Shown piece by piece: positions 1-5,212 of a stretch of DNA of 5,212 bases (the first letter of the stretch is position 1; every line of letters begins with the position of its first letter). A model generated the notes under the pieces. The model saw only the letters and a program-made list of their open reading frames with translations, did no database searches and was not told the origin of the DNA. The DNA is from Phycisphaerales bacterium (lineage in GTDB: Bacteria > Planctomycetota > Phycisphaerae > Phycisphaerales > UBA1924). The DNA lies in NCBI GenBank assembly GCA_026982035.1, contig JALSHW010000051.1, forward strand, positions 1-5,212. The letters run 5' to 3'. The position numbers were made by a program, and so were the translations under genes.

Positions 1-1306
1 GGGCTTGGAGTTCGGAGAGGACGACTGTTTCGTCGGTGTTCTTTTTGACGGTGTCCTGGATGTGGCGGAAGACGGTTTTGGACATGTCGATGTTGTCATG
101 GGTTTGGGTGAAGTGCCCGATGTCGAGGTTGGCACCGAGTTTGACGGTTCCTTGGTCGAGTTCTTGTTCGCCGAGGATGCAGCGGATGAGTGTGGATTTT
201 CCTGAGCCGTTTGGGCCGACGATTCCCCAGCGTTGTCCGCGTTCGACTCGGACATCGAGGTTTTTGAAGAGGATTTTGTCGGAGCCGTCGTCGTTCTTGT
301 ATTTTTTGGACAGGGAACGGGCGGCCAAGACGATGTCGCCGGCCCGCTGGGCTTTGGGGAGCGAGAGGCGGAGATCGGAGAGTTCGAGGGGGCGTTCGAT
401 GGTTTGTGTTTTGGCGCGGTTGAGCCGGGACTCTCGGCCTTTGGCTTGCTTTGCGCGTTGTCCTGCTTTGAAATGGGCGATGAAGGCCTCTTCTTTTTTG
501 AATCCTGCTTTTTGTTTTTCGTAGGCGCGAAGTTGGACCATGCGGCGTTCGATGCGTTGTTTTCGGAACGCGGCGTAGTTGCCGGGGTAGTCGATGAGTC
601 GGGCTTGTTCGATTTCGACGATGCGGTGGACGACTTTGTCGAGCATGTAGCGGTCGTGGCTGATGAGGATGACGGCGCCTTTGAAGTCGTTGCGGAGGAA
701 TCCTTCGAGCCATTCTCGGCCTTGGATATCGAGGTGGTTTGTTGGTTCGTCGAGGAGGAGGACGGAGGGGTCTTGGAGGAGGAGTTTGCCCAGGGCGACT
801 CTTGCTTTTTGTCCGCCTGAGAGATCGGGGACTTTGATGGCGAACTGGGCGTCGGTGAAGCCCAGGCCATGGAGGATTTGGTCGATTTTGTGGTCGTTGA
901 CGAGCCCGCCGCTGGCGTCGATCTGGTGCTCGATGCGGGCTTGTTCTTTGAGGAGTTGGTCGAGTTGGTCGGGGTCAGCATCAGCCATGGCGTTGTAGAT
1001 GTCATGAAGTTTGGTGTTGAGTTCTTTGATGTGGTCAAATGCGCTGGCGACGGATTCTCGGAGGGTGTGGTCTGGGTTGAGATTTGGGTTTTGGTGGAGG
1101 TATCCGATGGTGGCTTTGCTGGCCGAGACTGAGCCGTCGGTGGGTTGGAGGACGCCTGCGATGATTTTGATGAGTGTGGATTTGCCGCAGCCGTTTCGTC
1201 CGACGATGCCGATGCGTTCGGCGGGTTCGAGGGTCAATGAGACACCGTCGAGGATGACATCATCACCGAACTGGAGGGTTATGTTGGTGGCACTCAGGAT
1301 GGGCAT
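1..1306 (-). CDS. ABC-F family ATPase (duplicated ABC domains), 3' end truncated by window edge
   Basis: The visible 435 residues carry two ABC ATPase domains on one chain with no membrane segment, the hallmark of the ABC-F family. These soluble proteins mostly act on the ribosome (EttA, Uup and antibiotic-resistance relatives). Domain 1 has Walker A GRNGCGKST (36-44), signature LSGGQ (162-166), Walker B with catalytic Glu in LLLDEPTNHLD (183-193, E187) and the switch His in SHDR (H217). A Lys/Arg/Gln-rich linker follows at about 247-300, including FKAGQRAKQAKGR; this is the position of the interdomain arm that enters the ribosomal E site. Domain 2 starts near 325 with Walker A GPNGSGKST (364-372). 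Its signature, Walker B and any C-terminal coiled coil lie beyond base 1, so perhaps 100-250 residues are missing. ATG at 1306 opens directly onto the first beta strand (MPILSATNITLQFG), and no clear Shine-Dalgarno precedes it. It starts 18 bp after the oxidase stop, suggesting co-transcription. The linker looks closer to the YheS/ABCF3 type than to EttA, but the subfamily is not settled. Confidence 0.93.
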   Translation of the reverse strand, partial: MPILSATNITLQFGDDVILDGVSLTLEPAERIGIVGRNGCGKSTLIKIIAGVLQPTDGSVSASKATIGYLHQNPNLNPDHTLRESVASAFDHIKELNTKLHDIYNAMADADPDQLDQLLKEQARIEHQIDASGGLVNDHKIDQILHGLGFTDAQFAIKVPDLSGGQKARVALGKLLLQDPSVLLLDEPTNHLDIQGREWLEGFLRNDFKGAVILISHDRYMLDKVVHRIVEIEQARLIDYPGNYAAFRKQRIERRMVQLRAYEKQKAGFKKEEAFIAHFKAGQRAKQAKGRESRLNRAKTQTIERPLELSDLRLSLPKAQRAGDIVLAARSLSKKYKNDDGSDKILFKNLDVRVERGQRWGIVGPNGSGKSTLIRCILGEQELDQGTVKLGANLDIGHFTQTHDNIDMSKTVFRHIQDTVKKNTDETVVLSELQA

Positions 1307-1324
1307 GGACAGAGAGTGTACGCA

Positions 1325-2311
1325 CTAGCTGAGCCCGAAAAATCGGCGGTGGTGGGCGATAATCTCTTTGGCGATTTGCTCATCTGGCAATTCGTCCCAG
1401 ACATTTTCGTCGAAGCAGCCGCCGAGGATCAGGGCGGTGTCGCGGGGGAAGATGAACTTGAATCCATCGTGGATGGCGTAGCCGAGGTCTTGGGCTTTGA
1501 GATGGACGAGGATGCCCCGGGCGGGGTACATGGCGGTGTCGTTGAAGAGGGTCAATGAACCCAGGGCCAGGCAGTTGATAAGGGTGGGTTCATCGAGGGC
1601 TTCGAGTTGGTCGAGGTGGGTGAACTCTTGGTTGATGATCTGGACGCCGAGTTGGTTGAGGTCGTCGAGGATGGCGTCGAGGTAGCGGGGGGTGTGAATG
1701 AAGAGGGAATCGAAGGATCGGCCTGTGCGGGGTGGGCCTGGGAAGGGGAGGCGGTCGATGGGGGTTGGGGTGGGGATGGTGCCGTTGTCGAAGTAGTGGT
1801 CGTTGGATTGGGCGTAGGCGGGTTCGTAGACGGTGATGGGTTCGATGCCATAGCGGTTTGGATCGAGGTTTTGGAGGGCGTTGTGGGAGAGGTTGAGGAG
1901 GTGGTTGAGTTTTTCGGTGCCGATTTGGGGGTGGTCGATGTCGATGCCGACGGGGAGCCAGAGGGCTCCGGCGATGGCGCTGACGGTGTCGTGTCCGGAG
2001 TCTTTGGCGTAGATGGTGACCTGGCAGCCACGCTTGGCGAGTTCTCGTGCGGTGGTGAGGCCGATGACCCCGGCTCCGAGGATGGCGACTGGTTTTTTGT
2101 CTGTGACCAGATCGGCTGCTGCGATGGCGGTGCCGAGGGAGAGGGTGATGCCGCTGCCGCCGTGGCCGTAGTTGTGGATGATGGTCTTATTACCGAGTTG
2201 TTGTGATTCGAGGCGGAGCCCGCCGCGACGGCATGGGCGAAGGCCTGAGACGACTTGGATGATTTGGTCGTCGTCGAGATTTGGGGCAGAAAAGAGTGTT
2301 GACAGCGGCAT
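1325..2311 (-). CDS. D-amino-acid oxidase-like FAD flavoenzyme, apparently circularly permuted
   Basis: The protein has 328 residues, close to the usual 340-370 of D-amino-acid oxidases, which oxidise D-amino acids with O2 to 2-oxo acids, ammonia and H2O2 using FAD. Every expected block is present but the order is rotated. Residues 22-69 hold GLRPCRRGGLRLE (24-35 region), with the arginine matching the carboxylate-binding Arg283/285 of pig/yeast enzymes, and NYGHGGSG (47-54), both normally C-terminal. The Rossmann strand and GAGVIGL (79-85), normally at the N-terminus, follow. Then come IAGALWLP (113-120), IHTPRYL with Tyr210 (pig Tyr228 position), LINCLALGS (244-252), PARGI (263-267), and ILGGCFDENVW (295-305) near the stop. 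ATG 2311 is chosen because AAGAGGTG precedes it by 4 bases; the longer ORF (start 2446) would overlap panB and adds no family motif. There is no signal peptide or obvious peroxisomal-type signal, so it is probably cytoplasmic. Substrate is unknown. Third codon positions are strongly C-rich, following the strand skew. Confidence 0.88.
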   Translation of the reverse strand: MPLSTLFSAPNLDDDQIIQVVSGLRPCRRGGLRLESQQLGNKTIIHNYGHGGSGITLSLGTAIAAADLVTDKKPVAILGAGVIGLTTARELAKRGCQVTIYAKDSGHDTVSAIAGALWLPVGIDIDHPQIGTEKLNHLLNLSHNALQNLDPNRYGIEPITVYEPAYAQSNDHYFDNGTIPTPTPIDRLPFPGPPRTGRSFDSLFIHTPRYLDAILDDLNQLGVQIINQEFTHLDQLEALDEPTLINCLALGSLTLFNDTAMYPARGILVHLKAQDLGYAIHDGFKFIFPRDTALILGGCFDENVWDELPDEQIAKEIIAHHRRFFGLS

Positions 2312-2366
2312 ATTGCACCTCTTGGTCAAGTATAGCGTGGAGGATTGGGTGGACATACAATCGGGC
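2312..2366. promoter_or_regulatory. Divergent intergenic spacer, presumed to hold both promoters
   Basis: These 55 bp separate the oxidase start (leftward) from panB (rightward), so both transcripts should begin here or just inside the genes. For panB there is a -10-like TACAAT at 2356-2361, preceded by CA; its predicted transcription start falls at about 2367-2368. That would make the first ATG leaderless or place the internal ATG at 2415 behind a leader of about 47 nt. For the oxidase there is TATACT on the minus strand at 2334-2329, but its predicted start would fall inside the Shine-Dalgarno. Neither hexamer has a convincing -35 at 16-18 bp. No strong operator palindrome is visible. The promoter role is inferred from gene layout more than from motifs. 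Confidence 0.4.
2316..2323 (-). promoter_or_regulatory. Shine-Dalgarno sequence of the oxidase gene
   Basis: The minus strand reads AAGAGGTG, then CAAT, then ATG at 2311. This is the best ribosome-binding match near any start in the window apart from htrA. It decides the oxidase start and shows that the N-terminal RPCRRGG/GHGGSG block is translated as the true N-terminus, rather than being a remnant of a longer upstream domain. Confidence 0.6.
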
Positions 2367-3290
2367 ATGAGTCTCTCTCCACACGATGCTGCCAAGAACG
2401 CGGTTGAGCCGAACATGGCTGAACCTGTGACACTGAAAACGCTCAAGCAAATGACACGGCGGGGGGAGGCGTTTGCGTGCTTGGCGTGTTATGACGCGAC
2501 GACGGCGCGGTGGCTTGAGCGGGCGGGGGTGCCTGTGCTGCTGGCGGGGGATTCGGCGGCTCAGGTGGTTTTGGGATTTGAGCGGACGATTGATATGCCT
2601 TTGGACTTTGCGATCCAGATCACCGCAGCGGTCAAGCGGGGGGCGCCTCGGACGCTGGTGATGGCGGATATGCCCTTTATGAGCTATCACCGTTCGATTG
2701 ATGAGGCGATGGGGAACGCGGCTCGGTTTATGACTGAGGGGATGGCCGATGTTGTGAAACTCGAAGCCGATGAGACGCAAGCGGGGATTGTGGATCGGCT
2801 GACACGGGCTGGGGTTCCGATTTGTGCCCATGTGGGGTGTCGGCCTCAGACGAGTTCGGTGACGGGGGGTCCTGTGGCGGCGGGGCGGACGGGTGATTCG
2901 TTGGAACAGGTGGTCAAGGACGCGGCGGCGTTGCAGGATGCGGGGGCGGTGTTGCTGTTGATCGAGGCGGTGCCTGATGAGGTGACGGCTCGGGTGATGG
3001 AGATCGCCAAGGTGCCTGTGATTGGGATCGGGGCTGGGACGGGCTGTGATGGGCAGATTTTGGTGGTGAATGATTTGATTGGGTTGACGGATCAGCCGCC
3101 GAGGTTTGCTGAGCCGGTGGCGCAGGTGGGGGAGGCGTTGATCCAAGCGGGCCGACAATGGGTCAAGAATGTCTCGGATCGAAGGATTGGCGGAAAGCGG
3201 TACACGATGCGGGCGGGGGAATCTGAGAAGCTTGGTGCCGGAGGGCAGGTAGATCGGGTAGACTGCAATCGGCTCTCGAATCCGGGATGA
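2367..3290 (+). CDS. panB: 3-methyl-2-oxobutanoate hydroxymethyltransferase (ketopantoate synthesis)
   Basis: PanB transfers a hydroxymethyl group from 5,10-methylene-tetrahydrofolate to 2-oxoisovalerate to make ketopantoate, the first committed step of pantothenate/CoA synthesis; it is a cytoplasmic Mg-dependent TIM-barrel enzyme. Counting from ATG 2367 (307 aa): GDS at 61-63 supplies metal ligand Asp62, and MADMPFMSY (99-107) supplies Asp101. Lys131 (VVKLE), His155 (AHVG), general-base Glu200 (LLIEAVP) and the VIGIGAG segment are all present. Two starts are possible. ATG 2415 (MAEPVTLKTLK) puts the metal aspartates at 46 and 85, almost exactly as in E. coli (45 and 84), whereas 2367 adds 16 poorly conserved residues; neither has a clear Shine-Dalgarno. 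The longer start is listed, but 2415 may be the real one. Oddities are GDSAAQVVLG where most PanBs have GDSLGMVxxG, and a tail of about 27 residues after the usual C-terminus. No panC or panD is adjacent in the window. Confidence 0.95.
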   Translation: MSLSPHDAAKNAVEPNMAEPVTLKTLKQMTRRGEAFACLACYDATTARWLERAGVPVLLAGDSAAQVVLGFERTIDMPLDFAIQITAAVKRGAPRTLVMADMPFMSYHRSIDEAMGNAARFMTEGMADVVKLEADETQAGIVDRLTRAGVPICAHVGCRPQTSSVTGGPVAAGRTGDSLEQVVKDAAALQDAGAVLLLIEAVPDEVTARVMEIAKVPVIGIGAGTGCDGQILVVNDLIGLTDQPPRFAEPVAQVGEALIQAGRQWVKNVSDRRIGGKRYTMRAGESEKLGAGGQVDRVDCNRLSNPG

Positions 3291-3326
3291 GTGGCATTGT
3301 TGAGTGCCATTGAGAACACCACTTTT

Positions 3327-3330
3327 GGAG
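3327..3330 (+). promoter_or_regulatory. Shine-Dalgarno sequence of the htrA-like gene
   Basis: GGAG (in TTTTGGAGTTGA) lies 4 bases before ATG 3335 and 7 bases before the second ATG at 3338. The 7-base spacing favours initiation at the second Met, which would shorten the protein by only one residue. Confidence 0.6.
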
Positions 3331-3334
3331 TTGA

Positions 3335-4756
3335 ATGATGCGAAAGTTTGTGACCATTGCTCCGGCGATTGTGGTGCTGCTTGTGACGGCGGCGATGATG
3401 TTTGTTGCTCCGGCGATGATGGATCGGTATGCGATTGCCCAGCAAGGGGCGCGGATTACGCTGGCTCGCAATGTGTTGGCTGAGGATGACATTCTGCGGC
3501 GGATTGATCGGTCGATCGCGGCGATTGCCGATTCGATTGAACCGACGGTGGTGCATATTGAGACGAAACCTGAAAATGGGATGGTTGGTTCGTATTCGAC
3601 CGGTGCCGGGTGGATTTACGATACCAATGGGTACTTGATTACCAATGCTCATGTGGTCAAATCGTCGAAGATTGTTTCGGTGGAGTTCTACAACGGGCGG
3701 GTGGCCGAGGGGGTGGTTGTGGGATCGGATATTTATACGGATATTGCGGTTGTTCAGGTTGATTCATCGTTGACGACCTTTCCGGCGATGCGGTCGGCCC
3801 AGCGGTTGCCTCGGGTGGGGGAACGGGTGTTTGCCTTTGGATCGCCGTTTGGGTTTAAGTTTTCGATGTCCGAGGGGATTGTTTCGGGGCTTGGTCGGCA
3901 GGCCCAGGGGGCGCGGATTCTGGGTGGATATACCAACTACATCCAGACCGATGCGGCGGTGAATCCTGGGAACTCTGGTGGGCCTTTGGCGAATTCTGAT
4001 GGGCATGTGATCGGGATGAATGTGGCGATTGCCACGGCGGCGAGTACGGTGGGATCGAATCCTGAAGATTCTGGGGGCGATTCGGCGGGGATTTCTTTTG
4101 CGATTCCGCTGGGGACGATTGAGCCGATCGTGTCGCAGATTATTGAACATGGTTCGGTGTCGCGGGGATATATGGGGATCAGTTATAACCCTCGGCGGTC
4201 TGGTCGGATTGGTGTGGAGACGGCCGACGGGGAGACGATGTATGGGATTCAGATTACGGGTGTCGAAGAAGACGGGCCTTCGGATCGTGCGGGAATATTG
4301 CCTGATGATGTTGTTCTCAAGGTGCAGGGGTCGCCTGTGACCAATGCTGAGGCGTTGTCGTCGTTGATCAGTTCGCAACGGGCCGGTGAGCTGGTCTCGC
4401 TTTTGGTGTACCGGGATGGGGAGTTTTTGGATCTGACGGTGACGCTTGGAAAGATGAGGGATGAAGTGTTGGCCCAACGGTTGTCCCAACCGATCCAGTT
4501 GCAGATTGGGGCGGTGATTGGTGGGCGCGATGATGGGCGGGTGTATGTGCTTCAGACCTGGCAGGGTTTGCCTGCGTCGATGGCGGGGCTGGAGGATGGG
4601 GATCAAATCGAGCGGATCAATGGGGTGCGTTTTGCGGATCGAGATCAGTTCTTTGTGATGCTTGCTGATCAGGGGTTGTTGACTGGGGAGACGGTGGAGT
4701 TGACGGTGCGGGATGCTGCGGGGCAGAGCCGGCAAGTGCGGCTTCGGGTTCGGTGA
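3335..4756 (+). CDS. DegP/DegQ/HtrA-type serine protease with two PDZ domains
   Basis: The product is a 473-residue envelope protease-chaperone of the HtrA family, which degrades or refolds damaged exported proteins. Residues 5-29 form a hydrophobic signal or anchor segment after an MMRK start, with a possible AIA-Q cleavage site near 35. The trypsin-like domain spans about 60-270 with a complete triad: His106 (TNAHVV), Asp136 (YTDIAVV) and Ser214 (GNSGGPL). The oxyanion-loop region is normal, and SFAIP (254-258) closes the domain. An insert of about 15 residues rich in Gly, Ser and Asp (236-251) lengthens the loop after GMNVAIA compared with typical DegQ. PDZ1 spans about 278-372 (RGYMGI opening, GPSDRAGI, DDVVLKVQG). 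PDZ2 spans about 388-473 (LPASMAGLEDGDQIERING) and ends the protein. The gene follows panB after 44 bp and runs into murD with a one-base overlap. Whether it is free periplasmic or membrane-anchored cannot be decided here, nor can DegP be told from DegQ or DegS-like roles, so no symbol is given. Confidence 0.94.
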   Translation: MMRKFVTIAPAIVVLLVTAAMMFVAPAMMDRYAIAQQGARITLARNVLAEDDILRRIDRSIAAIADSIEPTVVHIETKPENGMVGSYSTGAGWIYDTNGYLITNAHVVKSSKIVSVEFYNGRVAEGVVVGSDIYTDIAVVQVDSSLTTFPAMRSAQRLPRVGERVFAFGSPFGFKFSMSEGIVSGLGRQAQGARILGGYTNYIQTDAAVNPGNSGGPLANSDGHVIGMNVAIATAASTVGSNPEDSGGDSAGISFAIPLGTIEPIVSQIIEHGSVSRGYMGISYNPRRSGRIGVETADGETMYGIQITGVEEDGPSDRAGILPDDVVLKVQGSPVTNAEALSSLISSQRAGELVSLLVYRDGEFLDLTVTLGKMRDEVLAQRLSQPIQLQIGAVIGGRDDGRVYVLQTWQGLPASMAGLEDGDQIERINGVRFADRDQFFVMLADQGLLTGETVELTVRDAAGQSRQVRLRVR

Positions 4757-5212
4757 TGAGCAAAAGCATGGATGGGAATATGGATGGTCAACGGGTGTAT
4801 GTGATGGGGCTTGGGCGGTTTGGTGGTGGGGTTGGGGTGACTCGGTATCTTGTTGGTCTGGGTGCCGATGTGGTGGTGGGGGATGTGGGGGATGCTTTGG
4901 AACTTGGGGATTCTGTTGGGCGATTGCAGGATTTGATTGATGCCAAGAAAGTGCGGTTGGCGTTGGGGGAGCATGATGTGGCGGATCTGGATGGGGTGGG
5001 GATGCTTGTGGTGAATCCGGCGGTGCCCAGGCCTTGGGAGAACTCGTTTATTGATGAGGCACGGTCGATGGGGATTGTGGTGACGACGGAGATTGAGATC
5101 GCGTATCGGCTGCTGGATCCAAAGAAGGTGATCGCGGTGACGGGATCGGCGGGGAAGAGCACAACTTGCGGGATGATTCATCATGTTCTCAAAGAGCTTG
5201 GGCATGATGTGG
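4756..5212 (+). CDS. murD: UDP-N-acetylmuramoyl-L-alanine--D-glutamate ligase, N-terminal part (3' truncated)
   Basis: The first 152 residues match the start of MurD, the cytoplasmic ATP-dependent ligase that adds D-glutamate to UDP-MurNAc-L-Ala in peptidoglycan precursor synthesis. Domain 1 (about 12-120) is the Rossmann-like UDP-binding fold opening with VYVMGLGRFGGGVGV (14-28). It includes VVNPAVPRPW (85-94), equivalent to the SPGIP loop of other MurDs, and VTTEIEIAYRL (109-119), matching the GEIEL region. The ATPase domain begins with KKVIAVTG and P-loop GSAGKST (130-136). Roughly 300 further residues lie off the right edge. The start is ATG 4756, whose A is the last base of the htrA stop (TGATG), implying coupled translation; no Shine-Dalgarno is evident. 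In-frame Mets at residues 5 and 9 are alternatives, since conserved sequence starts only at about residue 12. MurD is preferred over MurC, MurE or MurF because of the GLGRFGGGVGV opening and the EIEIAYRL segment. Confidence 0.88.
   Translation, partial: MSKSMDGNMDGQRVYVMGLGRFGGGVGVTRYLVGLGADVVVGDVGDALELGDSVGRLQDLIDAKKVRLALGEHDVADLDGVGMLVVNPAVPRPWENSFIDEARSMGIVVTTEIEIAYRLLDPKKVIAVTGSAGKSTTCGMIHHVLKELGHDV

Noticed and set aside
96..713. Minus-strand Arg/Pro-rich ORF of 205 residues
   Set aside because: It is a shifted frame of the ABC-F gene, whose true frame contains both Walker A motifs and the ABC signature.
233..820. 195-residue acidic plus-strand ORF, and similar plus-strand ORFs at 869-1132 and 1607-2206
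   Set aside because: They are antisense to the ABC-F and oxidase genes, are low-complexity in Glu, Asp, Gly and Val, and arise because the C-rich codons of the real genes leave few stops on the opposite strand.
2329..2334. TATACT on the minus strand as a -10 box for the oxidase
   Set aside because: The predicted start falls inside the Shine-Dalgarno and no -35 is found at suitable spacing; mentioned only under the spacer.
2172..2366. Upstream in-frame extension of panB to ATG 2172
   Set aside because: It would overlap the oxidase gene antisense, has no PanB similarity, and is long beyond any family member.
2312..2446. N-terminal extension of the oxidase ORF to an ATG at 2446 on the minus strand
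   Set aside because: It overlaps the start of panB, adds 45 residues without any DAAO motif, and bypasses the clear Shine-Dalgarno before ATG 2311.
2190..3158. Minus-strand Arg/His/Pro-rich ORFs opposite panB, and the one at 3764-4735 opposite htrA
   Set aside because: They are shadow frames with biased composition and no domain; the sense-strand genes carry complete catalytic motifs.
3290..3311. Hairpin AGTGGCA / TGCCATT with an 8-base loop after the panB stop, as a terminator
   Set aside because: The stem is only 7 bp with one G-U pair, and no T run follows directly (four Ts appear only 11 bases later), so it is too weak to call.

Overview
The window reads as chromosomal sequence from a moderately GC-rich bacterium. 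The best guess is a member of the Planctomycetota, perhaps a Phycisphaerae-like lineage. That placement is an inference from the GLGRFGGGVGVTR form of the MurD N-terminus, the divergent PanB glycine/serine loop and the scarcity of Shine-Dalgarno sequences; no marker gene in the window proves it.

Layout. Two genes lie on the minus strand. A truncated ABC-F ATPase gene (1-1306, its 3' end beyond the left edge) lies 18 bp downstream of a D-amino-acid-oxidase-like flavoenzyme gene (1325-2311), so the two probably form one transcript read leftward. A 55-bp divergent spacer (2312-2366) separates them from three plus-strand genes: panB (2367-3290), a DegP/HtrA-type protease with two PDZ domains (3335-4756), and the first 152 codons of murD (4756 to the right edge). 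murD starts on the last base of the htrA stop codon (TGATG), so those two are very probably translationally coupled. There are no RNA genes, mobile elements, CRISPR arrays or long intergenic gaps.

How the genes relate. PanB makes ketopantoate for pantothenate and CoA. HtrA acts in periplasmic or envelope protein quality control, and MurD adds D-glutamate to the peptidoglycan precursor in the cytoplasm. The ABC-F protein is a soluble, probably ribosome-associated ATPase. The oxidase would deaminate a D-amino acid. No single pathway ties all five together; the htrA-murD pair has the clearest shared theme, the cell envelope.

The main discovery is that the oxidase appears to be circularly permuted. 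The substrate-arginine and NYGHGGSG segment that normally closes a DAAO comes first, and the GAGVIGL dinucleotide-binding motif that normally opens it follows about 30 residues later. The rest of the fold then runs in normal order to the stop. A second whole-window property is a very strong G-over-C excess on the plus strand that persists across genes of both orientations and reverses their third-codon-position preferences.
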